Part shown: piece after piece, positions 1-6,579 of the stretch
Layout of the letters: each line of letters opens with the position of its first letter
How positions within the stretch are numbered: the first letter of the stretch is position 1
DNA from: an uncultured Clostridia bacterium
Lineage (GTDB): Bacteria > Bacillota > Clostridia > Oscillospirales > Ruminococcaceae
Assembly: GCA_947625125.1 (NCBI GenBank)
Contig: CANQNF010000008.1
Location: 32,430-96,429 of the forward strand
Length of the DNA stretch: 64,000 nucleotides
Reading direction: 5' to 3'
The notes under the pieces: generated by a model
Database searches by the model: none
Seen by the model: the letters and a program-made list of their open reading frames with translations, nothing else
Told to the model about the DNA's origin: nothing
Position numbers and translations under genes: made by a program

Positions 1-30
1 GAATAATAAACGCACCATACAAACCCGGTT

Positions 31-261
31 TTACTGCTCATTTTTCGCCCTCCGTTCGGGCGGCAAGCTCGCAACGGTCCGCACGGCTTTGTATTTCCCG
101 TTTTCCTTTTTTATTGCCATTCCGTAACATTCCGTCAAGATGTTTGCAAGCGCGCATTTATACCCGGTCACATATCCGTAACAAAATTCCGTTGAAGTCG
201 GCTCGCTTGCCAACTTCTCGTATGTCTTTATGATATACTCAACATTTGATGAATTGCACAT
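31..261 (-). CDS. Small hypothetical protein, 76 aa
   Basis: I do not recognise this protein. The ATG at 261 is preferred over an in-frame TTG at 267 because an AAGGGGG ribosome binding site lies 7 bases before the ATG. The protein is soluble, with two Cys-Tyr-Gly motifs and a charged C-terminal tail. The ribosome binding site overlaps the stop codon of the PAPS-reductase-like gene upstream, so the two look translationally coupled in a compact minus-strand operon typical of phage or conjugative-element genes. Confidence 0.6.
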   Translation of the reverse strand: MCNSSNVEYIIKTYEKLASEPTSTEFCYGYVTGYKCALANILTECYGMAIKKENGKYKAVRTVASLPPERRAKNEQ

Positions 262-273
262 AATCAAGCCCCC

Positions 274-1292
274 TTAATACGGAATCCCGATATAATCAAG
301 GACGTGCGCCATACCAAGCCCGTTTTTATCGGGCTTCCATATTCCTTGTTCGTCATGACAACCGCCGCGCAAACAATAGTCGTATAATTTGGGGTGCGTC
401 TGCTTCATGCGCTGAAAACGGTTAGGCGATTTATCGCAAGCGATACCAAAGCAACAAAACATACAACCCGTTCTTTGATAGCCCGTTAATTCAAGCGCGT
501 CGGTTTCGCTGTCAAAAAGCGTCATTTGACAATCGCGTTTAACGATGTCGCCGTATATCGGCGAATACGGTATGTCGGTGTCTTTTAAATAATGTAAAAC
601 GTCCTGCTCCGTCCAAAAGCTCATTGGATTTGAAACGGGATATTTTGCTTCAAAAGCGTTGCAACCGTTTTTTAACCAAGTTTTTTGCCGTAATTGGCTT
701 TCCTCTGTCATAGTTGCAAGAATGGGCTTCCGTTTTGTGCGCGAATTGTATGTATGCGCGGGCGATTTTTTATAATACTGCAACAATTATCAGATATTGG
801 AAAATCGGCATTGATTAAATATTCGTACTTTTTGAATCTCTTGTTGAATTTGGAGATTGTGCCGTCTGCATTGAAGCCCGACAATTGTTTTATCGCCCAA
901 TCTTTACCGTGTTGAGCGTAATAAACACTGTGAGCGACATTTTTTCCAAAAATAGGATAGCCATATTTTGAAATAACGTCTTTGAATGTCATTTTAGGAC
1001 GCAAAACAATAACGTTTTCTTTCGTCTTAACAAATGCTTTTATTTCGGGATATTCAAGCCCGGTGTCGATAAAAACGGCGGGTATGTCCGAGCGGACACG
1101 GCGCGCAAGGTCGAGCAAAACCGTACTGTCCTTTCCTCCGCTAAAAGAAACGTAAACGTTACCGTTATTTTTTATGTACCACTCTAAAATTCGCGTTTGC
1201 GTCACTTGTATTTTGCGCTCTAAGCTCCAACCTTGCATTTCGCGCAAATCCTCGGTTGTATATTTGTTCGGGGCGGGTTCTGACATAGGCAA
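274..1292 (-). pseudogene. PAPS reductase-like (phage type), split by a 1-base frameshift
   Basis: Two overlapping frames together make one phosphoadenosine-phosphosulfate-reductase-family protein of about 335 residues. The upstream frame (708-1292) carries the PP-loop motif SGGKDS near residue 50. The downstream frame (274-786) carries the C-terminal half, with FWTEQDVLHYL and a Cys-rich TGCMFCCFGI segment. The break falls in a run of six A (766-771 on the plus strand). One extra A would join ISDNCCSIIK to KSPAHTY. Family members in phages and ICEs are thought to act in sulfur or DNA-modification chemistry; substrate unknown here. The start is TTG 1292 (AGGAG 10 bases before) or ATG 1286. 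The break may be real decay, a sequencing error, or -1 frameshifting, since the run forms an A-AAA-AAT heptamer in the right phase. Confidence 0.8.
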
Positions 1293-1298
1293 TTATAT

Positions 1299-1568
1299 TC
1301 AACTCCTGTTTGGCGATTTTCTGTTTACTGCCCGATTGTGTCCGCGGCGGCGCATACTGTCTAATAATTCTTCATGCGCGTATACGGCGTTGTACCCTCT
1401 CCGCCCGTTGTCGTCAAGCTCTCCCGTGTACCCTCTTGCAAGCTCGCGGTATATCGTGGCAAGATGTACGCCAATTTCGGCGGCTATGTCGTTAGGCTTT
1501 GAGCCTGACGCATAGAGGGCTTCAATTTTCTTTCGGTCTTGAAGCGAAAGATACTTTTTGCAAGTCAT
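1299..1568 (-). CDS. Helix-turn-helix protein, IS30-type DNA-binding domain
   Basis: This 89-residue protein begins with an HTH_38-like domain: LSLQDRKKIEALYASG, then DIAAEIGVHLATIYRELARG. This resembles the N-terminal DNA-binding domain of IS30 transposases. No DDE catalytic domain follows, so it is a free-standing DNA-binding protein rather than a transposase. The C-terminal third is basic. An AAGGGGGG ribosome binding site precedes ATG 1568. It sits 6 bases upstream of the PAPS-reductase-like gene. Such short HTH proteins are common in phage and ICE accessory operons; a regulatory role is inferred. Confidence 0.65.
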   Translation of the reverse strand: MTCKKYLSLQDRKKIEALYASGSKPNDIAAEIGVHLATIYRELARGYTGELDDNGRRGYNAVYAHEELLDSMRRRGHNRAVNRKSPNRS

Positions 1569-1582
1569 TTTTCAACCCCCCT

Positions 1583-1858
1583 TTATAGCTTTTCTTGATA
1601 TAAAATATCCCGTCCCGATTCTTTTGCAGTAAATCCAAAGTCTTTGAGCGTCTTTAATCCTCTTTCCAAGCACTCAAAGGCACATTTCGCTTCAATAAGC
1701 GTGTCAAAAGTGCGCTCGGCTCTGAAGGTCGCGCCGTAACGGTCCCTCGGATATGCCGCAATCGTCCTTTTGCAATTAAGAAAAGAATAATTGCCGCTCC
1801 AATCCTCGATTTGAATTTTTGTGCCGTCCTGCATAGCCGATTTTTTGACAATTTCCAT
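1583..1858 (-). CDS. Hypothetical protein, 91 aa, accessory block
   Basis: I do not recognise this protein. It has an acidic and aromatic N-terminal half with alternating beta-like residues, then a helical segment around residues 52-75. A GAGGT ribosome binding site lies before ATG 1858. It is the first gene of the minus-strand accessory operon that runs to the left window edge. Directly upstream lie two hairpins (1877-1910 and 1922-1959), so its transcription may be controlled there. Confidence 0.55.
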   Translation of the reverse strand: MEIVKKSAMQDGTKIQIEDWSGNYSFLNCKRTIAAYPRDRYGATFRAERTFDTLIEAKCAFECLERGLKTLKDFGFTAKESGRDILYQEKL

Positions 1859-1876
1859 TTCGTTTTACCTCAATTC

Positions 1877-1910
1877 TTTTGTTTGAGCGGTTGCAACCGC
1901 TCAAACAAAA
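1877..1910. repeat. Perfect 34-base palindrome
   Basis: Two 17-base arms with no spacer, centred at 1893/1894 in TTGCAA. It lies 19 bases upstream of the first gene of the minus-strand accessory block, so it could be an operator for a dimeric repressor or a very stable RNA hairpin. Terminator function is less clear because neither side has a long uninterrupted T run. Confidence 0.7.
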
Positions 1911-1914
1911 AGCT

Positions 1915-1959
1915 ATAAAAAAATAAGTGCAAGAGGTTTCGCAACCTTTCGCACTTATT
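1915..1959 (-). terminator. Hairpin followed by T run, upstream of accessory block
   Basis: The arms AATAAGTGC-n8 and the matching GCACTTATT pair with two mismatches. Read on the minus strand the stem is followed by ATTTTTTTAT, the layout of an intrinsic terminator. No minus-strand gene lies upstream, so it would act either as an attenuator before the 1858 gene or as a remnant of the element's boundary. Confidence 0.5.
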
Positions 1960-1998
1960 GTAATACTTTTTATTCTCAATTCTGCCCTCTGTTTGCCC

Positions 1999-2027
1999 TT
2001 GATTTTTCCTCCGCTTTATGGTATTAT
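1999..2027 (+). promoter_or_regulatory. Sigma-A type promoter of the DUF896-WYL operon
   Basis: TTGATT at 1999-2004, 17-base spacer, TATTAT at 2022-2027 with TGG directly before it (extended -10). An AAAGGAGG ribosome binding site follows at 2044-2051. Confidence 0.6.
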
Positions 2028-2059
2028 AATTATATATTGCCCGAAAGGAGGCGGCGGGG

Positions 2060-2257
2060 ATGTCGCCGGAAAAAATCAAGCGGATAAACTTTTTGGCGAA
2101 AAAATCGAAGCTGTCCGGCCTCACGCCCGAGGAAAAGGCCGAGCAGACCGCCCTGAGAAACGAGTACAGGGCCGAGGTGAGGGCGAGCCTTACGGCGTCG
2201 CTGGAAAAAATCGAATTTGTCGACGGCGCAGGACCCGAAAGGAGGCAGGGCTCATGA
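2060..2257 (+). CDS. DUF896 family protein (YnzC-like), 65 aa
   Basis: This is a short helical hairpin protein. The family pattern is clear: KIKRINFLAKKSK, then GLTPEEKAEQ, then LRNEYRAEVRASL. DUF896 proteins are widespread in Firmicutes and usually 60-80 residues long; Bacillus YnzC is linked to the SOS region, but the molecular role is unsettled. ATG 2060 follows AAAGGAGG by 8 bases. The stop codon overlaps the start of the WYL regulator gene (ATGA), pointing to co-translation. Confidence 0.85.
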   Translation: MSPEKIKRINFLAKKSKLSGLTPEEKAEQTALRNEYRAEVRASLTASLEKIEFVDGAGPERRQGS

Positions 2258-3246
2258 GCGAGCCGAGAGTCAAACAGAAGCAGAAGCTTCTCTATCTTCA
2301 GAAAATTCTTTTGCAGGAGACCGACGAAAGCCACAAGCTGACCGGGCCCGAGCTTATCTCGAAGCTTGAGCTCTGCGGTATCTCTGCCGAGAGAAAGACA
2401 ATCTACGACGATATCAACGCGCTCATCGACGCGGGTCTCGACGTCTGCATTGAAAAATCCGGGCACTCCAACGTCTACTATGTCGGTTCTCGGCTTTTCC
2501 AGGAGGAGGAACTGTTCGTTCTGGCAGACGCGGTCGCTTCCTCGAAATTCCTGACAAAAAAGAAGTCGGACGAGCTTATTAAGAAGCTTCAGCAGCTGAC
2601 GAGCCGCTATTGCGCGCAGCACCTTAAAAGGGCTGTCTATGTCGGCAACAGGGCCAAGACCTACAATGAAAAAATTTATTACACCACCGATAAAATTCAC
2701 CGGGCATTCTCTAAAAACTGCCAGATAAGTTTTAAATATGTCGAGTATGACATCTCGAAAAACAAGCGCTTTAAGCACGGCGGCGAGGTCTACACCGTTT
2801 CGCCGTATTATCTGATATGGGAGAGCGAATGCTACTATCTTGTATGCTACTGCAACAAGCACGACAAGATATGCCGGTATCGGGTAGACAGAATGGCGGA
2901 AGTTTCGCTCCTTGACATTAAGCGCCGCGAGCTGAGCGAAGCCGAAGAAAAGCTTGCCAAGAGCGTCCGTTCGTCGTTTAACATGTACGGCGGCTCCGAG
3001 ACCTCGGTGGTGCTTGAAATGTCGAATAATTTGATCAACGTCATCATCGACCGCTTCGGCGAAAGCGTGCACCCCAACCCGATAAACGGCGACCGCTTCA
3101 CGGTTCGGGTCGACGTCCAGATAAGCCCGACTTTCTGGGGATGGCTCTTCCAGTTCGGCGGCGACGCCAAGGTAATAGCGCCCGATTGGGCGGTCGAACA
3201 GGCCAAAAAGGAGCTTAAAAAAATACTCAGAGAATACGCGGACTGA
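2254..3246 (+). CDS. WYL-domain transcriptional regulator, 330 aa
   Basis: The N-terminal 75 residues form an HTH_11/DeoR-like winged helix (LLYLQKILLQET, then AERKTIYDDINALIDAG). The middle holds a WYL ligand-sensing domain (KYVEYD, then VSPYYLIWESECYYLVCYC and YRVDRM), followed by a WCX-type C-terminal region. WYL proteins bind nucleic acid or nucleotide ligands and often control stress, DNA repair or defense genes. The reading frame is open further upstream to 1927, but ATG 2254 has a GGAGG site and overlaps the DUF896 stop, so it is the start. Targets are unknown; the downstream coiled-coil and acetyltransferase genes are in the same transcription unit. Confidence 0.85.
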   Translation: MSEPRVKQKQKLLYLQKILLQETDESHKLTGPELISKLELCGISAERKTIYDDINALIDAGLDVCIEKSGHSNVYYVGSRLFQEEELFVLADAVASSKFLTKKKSDELIKKLQQLTSRYCAQHLKRAVYVGNRAKTYNEKIYYTTDKIHRAFSKNCQISFKYVEYDISKNKRFKHGGEVYTVSPYYLIWESECYYLVCYCNKHDKICRYRVDRMAEVSLLDIKRRELSEAEEKLAKSVRSSFNMYGGSETSVVLEMSNNLINVIIDRFGESVHPNPINGDRFTVRVDVQISPTFWGWLFQFGGDAKVIAPDWAVEQAKKELKKILREYAD

Positions 3247-3283
3247 TGTCAAAAAACAAAAACCCGATTTTTAGGAGAGATGT

Positions 3284-3457
3284 ATGAGCGATTACAAAAC
3301 AGCTCAAAAAAAGGCCCGTATAAAGGCCCTCATGGAGGAAAACCGCCGCCTTGAGGAAAGCCTCGACGGCTCGGATATTCCCGAGGCGAAAAAGGGCAGG
3401 GCCGCCATAATCAAAAACGAAAATCTTATCGAGGAGCTTGAGGAGGATATCAGATGA
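3284..3457 (+). CDS. Small coiled-coil protein, 57 aa
   Basis: An open frame starting at ATG 3284 (AGGAGA 5 bases before) and ending in TGA 3455-3457, which overlaps the ATG of the acetyltransferase gene. The product is almost entirely charged and helical (ALMEENRRLEESL, then NENLIEELEEDI), with leucines spaced as in a short coiled coil. No known family. The tight coupling on both sides argues that it is a real gene. Confidence 0.65.
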   Translation: MSDYKTAQKKARIKALMEENRRLEESLDGSDIPEAKKGRAAIIKNENLIEELEEDIR

Positions 3458-4065
3458 CCCAGGCCGAGAGAATGAAAAAGGGGCTTTTATACCTGCCGCT
3501 TGACGAGGAAATATTAAAGGTCCAGCTTGACGCGCAGGAGCTTTTGTACGACTACAACCGCACGCGCCCCCACGAGACCGAGAAACGCCGAGAGCTTCTT
3601 AAGAAAATGTTCGGGGAGATAGGCGAGAATTGTTACATAGAGCCGCCTCTTTACGCAAATTGGGGCGGGAAAAACTGCCGATTCGGCTCAAATATTTATG
3701 CAAATTACGGCCTGACCCTTGTCGACGACGAGGAAATTTCGGTCGGCGATTACACGATGATAGGTCCCGGCGTGGTCGTTTCCTCGGCAGGTCATCCGGT
3801 CCTGCCGGAGCTTCGCGAAAAGGGCTACCAGTACAACCTCCCGGTCAGGATAGGCCGCAACTGCTGGATAGGCTCGGGCACGATAATCAACCCGGGCGTG
3901 AGCATCGGCGACAACACGGTCATCGGCGCGGGCAGCGTCGTGACAAAGGACATCCCCGCCAACGTCGTCGCGGTCGGCGCGCCCTGTCGGGTAATGCGGG
4001 AGATATCCGAGCGCGACCGGGAATTCTACCGCCCCGGCCGGAGGATAGACTGGGAGGAACTCTGA
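3454..4065 (+). CDS. maa: Sugar O-acetyltransferase (maltose/galactoside acetyltransferase type)
   Basis: At 203 residues it has the family's usual length. An N-terminal Mac domain (MTQAERMKKGLLYLPLDEEILK) is followed by left-handed beta-helix hexapeptide repeats (NCYIEPPLYANWGGKNCRFG, then VSIGDNTVIGAGSVVTKDIP). The catalytic His is in SSAGHPVLPE near residue 113. The family acetylates the 6-hydroxyl of sugars from acetyl-CoA in the cytoplasm. It is the last gene of the DUF896-WYL unit. Substrate is not determined by the sequence. Confidence 0.88.
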   Translation: MTQAERMKKGLLYLPLDEEILKVQLDAQELLYDYNRTRPHETEKRRELLKKMFGEIGENCYIEPPLYANWGGKNCRFGSNIYANYGLTLVDDEEISVGDYTMIGPGVVVSSAGHPVLPELREKGYQYNLPVRIGRNCWIGSGTIINPGVSIGDNTVIGAGSVVTKDIPANVVAVGAPCRVMREISERDREFYRPGRRIDWEEL

Positions 4066-4188
4066 CAGGAAAAATTTTTCACGTGCAAAAGCCGGGGGAG
4101 TTTTCTATCCTCACGGCCGCAAGGCTCCTGCCGAAAGACGCATAAAGTCGAAAATCGTTTTCCCCCCCTAAAAATTTTCCAAAACCCC

Positions 4189-4216
4189 TTGCATTTTTCA
4201 AAAAGTGTGGTATAAT
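4189..4216 (+). promoter_or_regulatory. Promoter of the rimP-nusA-infB operon
   Basis: TTGCAT at 4189-4194, 16-base spacer, perfect TATAAT at 4211-4216 with TGG before it. No other strong plus-strand promoter is evident until after 18636. Confidence 0.8.
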
Positions 4217-4235
4217 ATACTCAATAAGTATCATG

Positions 4236-4268
4236 AAAGGCTGGATGAATGATTCCTGCCTTTTTTGT
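4236..4268 (+). terminator. Small hairpin with T run in the rimP leader (possible attenuator)
   Basis: AAAGGC at 4236-4241 pairs with GCCTTT at 4258-4263, followed by more T. It lies between promoter and rimP start, so it would be a leader attenuator. The stem is only 6 base pairs and the loop 16, so this is tentative. Confidence 0.35.
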
Positions 4269-4290
4269 TTAAGACATTAAGGAGGGAAAA

Positions 4291-4782
4291 ATGGCCGAAA
4301 GCAAAGCTGTTAAAACCGTGAGGGAGCTCGCTCAGCCTCTCTGCGACGACCTCGGGCTGTTCCTTTGGAACGTAAAACTTGAAAAAGAGGGCGCGAACTG
4401 GTACCTGCGGGTCTATATCGACAAGGACGGAGGCATTTCCGTCGACGACTGCGAGGCGCTCCACAGGCCCCTTGACAAGCTTCTTGACGAGTACGACCCG
4501 ATACCCCAGAGCTACGTCTTTGAGGTGTGCTCGCCGGGACTTGAGAGAAAGCTTGAGCGGCCCGAGCACTTCGAGGTCTGTATCGGCGACGAGGTAAAGG
4601 TCCGCTTCATTCGTCCGAAAGACGGCGTAAAAGAGATCAATGGAATTTTGTCGGGGTATCATGACGGCGAGATAACCGTCGCATGCGGCGGCGACGAAAA
4701 AAAGATACAGCTCGGCGAGACGGCGTTTGTAAAATTAAACGACGCCGTGGGCTGGGAGAACGATCTTGAAAGCGAAATATAA
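4291..4782 (+). CDS. rimP: Ribosome maturation factor RimP
   Basis: This 163-residue protein has the RimP N-terminal alpha/beta domain (AQPLCDDLGLFLWNVKLEKEG, LRVYIDKDGGISVDDC) and the signature VCSPGLERKL near residue 82. A C-terminal SH3-like domain follows (GILSGYHDGEITV). RimP helps assemble the 30S subunit. GGAGGG precedes ATG 4291. It heads the conserved rimP-nusA-ylxR-ylxQ-infB-rbfA operon, whose order is intact here. Confidence 0.95.
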   Translation: MAESKAVKTVRELAQPLCDDLGLFLWNVKLEKEGANWYLRVYIDKDGGISVDDCEALHRPLDKLLDEYDPIPQSYVFEVCSPGLERKLERPEHFEVCIGDEVKVRFIRPKDGVKEINGILSGYHDGEITVACGGDEKKIQLGETAFVKLNDAVGWENDLESEI

Positions 4783-4820
4783 TGAACATAAATTTTTAAG
4801 AATCGAGGTAATCAGGAAAA

Positions 4821-5975
4821 ATGAGCAAGGAAATATTTGAGGCCCTTAAAAGCCTTGAGCAGCAGAACGGCATAGACAAGGAAGCGCTTATCGACAAAAT
4901 CAAGCTCGGCCTTACAAGAGCCATCAAGCACGACTATCCCTACACCGAGAATATCAGGGTAGAGATAAACCCGGACGAGGAAATTTTCTCGATGGGAATT
5001 ATCAAGACGGTTGTGGAGGGCGTCCCCGAGGACCCCGACAACGAGATCTCCATCGACGAGGCGCTGACCCACGATACTACCGCCCACGTCGGCGGAGTCG
5101 TAGAGATCGCTATCGACCCTTTGCATCTTCACAGGGTAGCCGCAAGCTCCGCCAAGCAATCTATTCGTTCCGACATCAAACAGTACGAGCGCGAGAGGCT
5201 TATAGAGCAGTACCGCGACAAGGAGCATGAGCTCGTCATGGCGACGGTCCAGAAAGTAGAACCCGCCACCGGCAACGCGGTCATCATGATAGACAAGGAC
5301 GAGATATACTTCCCGAGGGGCGAGCACATCCCCGGCGAATATTTCCGTCCCGGCGACCACATAAAGGTGTATGTCATAAGCATCCAGCCCGAGAAAAAGC
5401 CCTATGTAAGGGTCTCGAGAGCGCATCAGGACTTCGTCAAGAGGCTTTTGGAGCTTGAAGTCCCCGAGATACAGAGCGGCGCCGTCGAGGTAAAGGCGGT
5501 GTCCCGCGAGGCGGGTTCAAGAAGCAAGGTCGCGGTATATGCCTCCGACCCGAACGTCGACCCGATAGGGGCATGCATAGGTCCGAAGCGCGCAAGAATA
5601 AACGCCGTTACCCAGGAACTCCACGGCGAAAAGATAGACCTTATTTTATACAGCGAGAACGACGCCGAGTTTATCGCAAAGGCCCTCGCGCCCGCCGAGG
5701 TCAAGCACGTCGACATCACCATAAACGGAGAACAGAAAAACTGCACGGCGGTGGTGCCGGACAATCAGCTGTCCCTCGCCATAGGCAACAAGGGCCAGAA
5801 CGCAAAGCTCGCCGCAAGACTCACGAAATTCCGCATAGACATCATCTCCGAGACGGACTATAAGGCCAAAAAGGCCGAGGCCGGGAGCGCTCCCGAACCC
5901 GAACCCGAGACCGAAACCGAGCCGGCGGCTGAGGAGCCCGTGCAGGACGTTTCCGAGGAGGAGACCGCCGAGTGA
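4821..5975 (+). CDS. nusA: Transcription termination/antitermination factor NusA
   Basis: NusA of 384 residues, the short Firmicute form without the C-terminal acidic repeats of proteobacteria. Domains in order: N-terminal RNA-polymerase-binding domain (1-125), S1 (about 130-200; VMATVQKVEPATGNAVIMI), KH1 with DPIGACIGPKRARI near 250, and KH2 with LAIGNKGQNAKLAARLT near 320. The last 40 residues are an acidic Glu-Pro-Thr tail of low complexity. It binds RNA polymerase and nascent RNA and modulates pausing and termination. Its stop overlaps the ylxR start. Confidence 0.96.
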   Translation: MSKEIFEALKSLEQQNGIDKEALIDKIKLGLTRAIKHDYPYTENIRVEINPDEEIFSMGIIKTVVEGVPEDPDNEISIDEALTHDTTAHVGGVVEIAIDPLHLHRVAASSAKQSIRSDIKQYERERLIEQYRDKEHELVMATVQKVEPATGNAVIMIDKDEIYFPRGEHIPGEYFRPGDHIKVYVISIQPEKKPYVRVSRAHQDFVKRLLELEVPEIQSGAVEVKAVSREAGSRSKVAVYASDPNVDPIGACIGPKRARINAVTQELHGEKIDLILYSENDAEFIAKALAPAEVKHVDITINGEQKNCTAVVPDNQLSLAIGNKGQNAKLAARLTKFRIDIISETDYKAKKAEAGSAPEPEPETETEPAAEEPVQDVSEEETAE

Positions 5976-6250
5976 TAAAACAGCGAAAAGTCCCGATGAG
6001 GACCTGCGTAGGCTGCATGGAGTCAAAGCCGAAAAAGGAGTTCATCCGTGTGGTCAGAGCCCCCGACGGAACGGCGTCCTTGGACCGCACCGGCAAATCC
6101 CCCGGCAGAGGAGCATATCTCTGCCGAAACCCGGAATGCCTGAAAAAAGCGGCCAAGGCGAAAAGACTTGAAAGAAGCCTTGAGTGCGAGATATCCGAGG
6201 AGATATATAAAAAGCTCGAGGAGGAAATGCTTGAGGAGGCGGCGAAATGA
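5972..6250 (+). CDS. ylxR: YlxR family RNA-binding protein (DUF448)
   Basis: This 92-residue protein has the two family motifs MRTCVGCMESKPKKEFIRV and GRGAYLC-NPECL, with four cysteines in two CxxC-like pairs. YlxR proteins have been reported as RNA-binding or nucleoid-associated regulators, encoded almost always between nusA and ylxQ or infB as here. The gene overlaps nusA by 4 bases and ylxQ by 4 bases, so the operon is translationally coupled. Confidence 0.93.
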   Translation: MIKQRKVPMRTCVGCMESKPKKEFIRVVRAPDGTASLDRTGKSPGRGAYLCRNPECLKKAAKAKRLERSLECEISEEIYKKLEEEMLEEAAK

Positions 6251-6558
6251 GCGCAGTCATGGGAACGCTTTCGATGTGCCGAAAAGCGGGAAAGCTTATT
6301 CTCGGCATGGACGAGGTAAAAAACACCGTCCGAAAAAGGGAAGCAAGACTTGTTTTGCTGACAAGCGACCTCTCCGAAAAATCCCGGCGCGAGATGGAAT
6401 TTTTGTGCGGCCGTTTCGGCACGCAGATACTCACCCTGACCGACACGATGCTCGATCTTGCCGACGGCGTGGGAAAGCGCTGCGGGATACTTTGCGTGAC
6501 CGACAAGGGGTTTGCCGATTCTATTCGCAAAAAGCTCGGCACGCAGTCAAAAATCTGA
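6247..6558 (+). CDS. ylxQ: L7Ae/YlxQ family ribosomal-associated protein
   Basis: A 103-residue L7Ae/L30e/S12e/Gadd45 fold protein. GTLSMCRKAGKLILGMDEV at the N-terminus is the family's RNA-binding segment, followed by ARLVLLTSDLSEKSRREM. YlxQ-type proteins bind kink-turn RNA, and the gene is placed between ylxR and infB throughout Firmicutes. The start overlaps the ylxR stop. Confidence 0.92.
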   Translation: MSAVMGTLSMCRKAGKLILGMDEVKNTVRKREARLVLLTSDLSEKSRREMEFLCGRFGTQILTLTDTMLDLADGVGKRCGILCVTDKGFADSIRKKLGTQSKI

Positions 6559-6579
6559 CATCTGAAAAGGAGTATGCCT

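Noticed and set aside
1299..1568. IS30-family insertion sequence
   Set aside because: Only the N-terminal HTH is present; there is no DDE domain and no terminal inverted repeats around it.
1870..3252. 460-residue minus-strand open frame opposite the WYL gene
   Set aside because: Shadow of the WYL coding sequence; no family features and no ribosome binding site, while the plus strand has clear HTH and WYL motifs.
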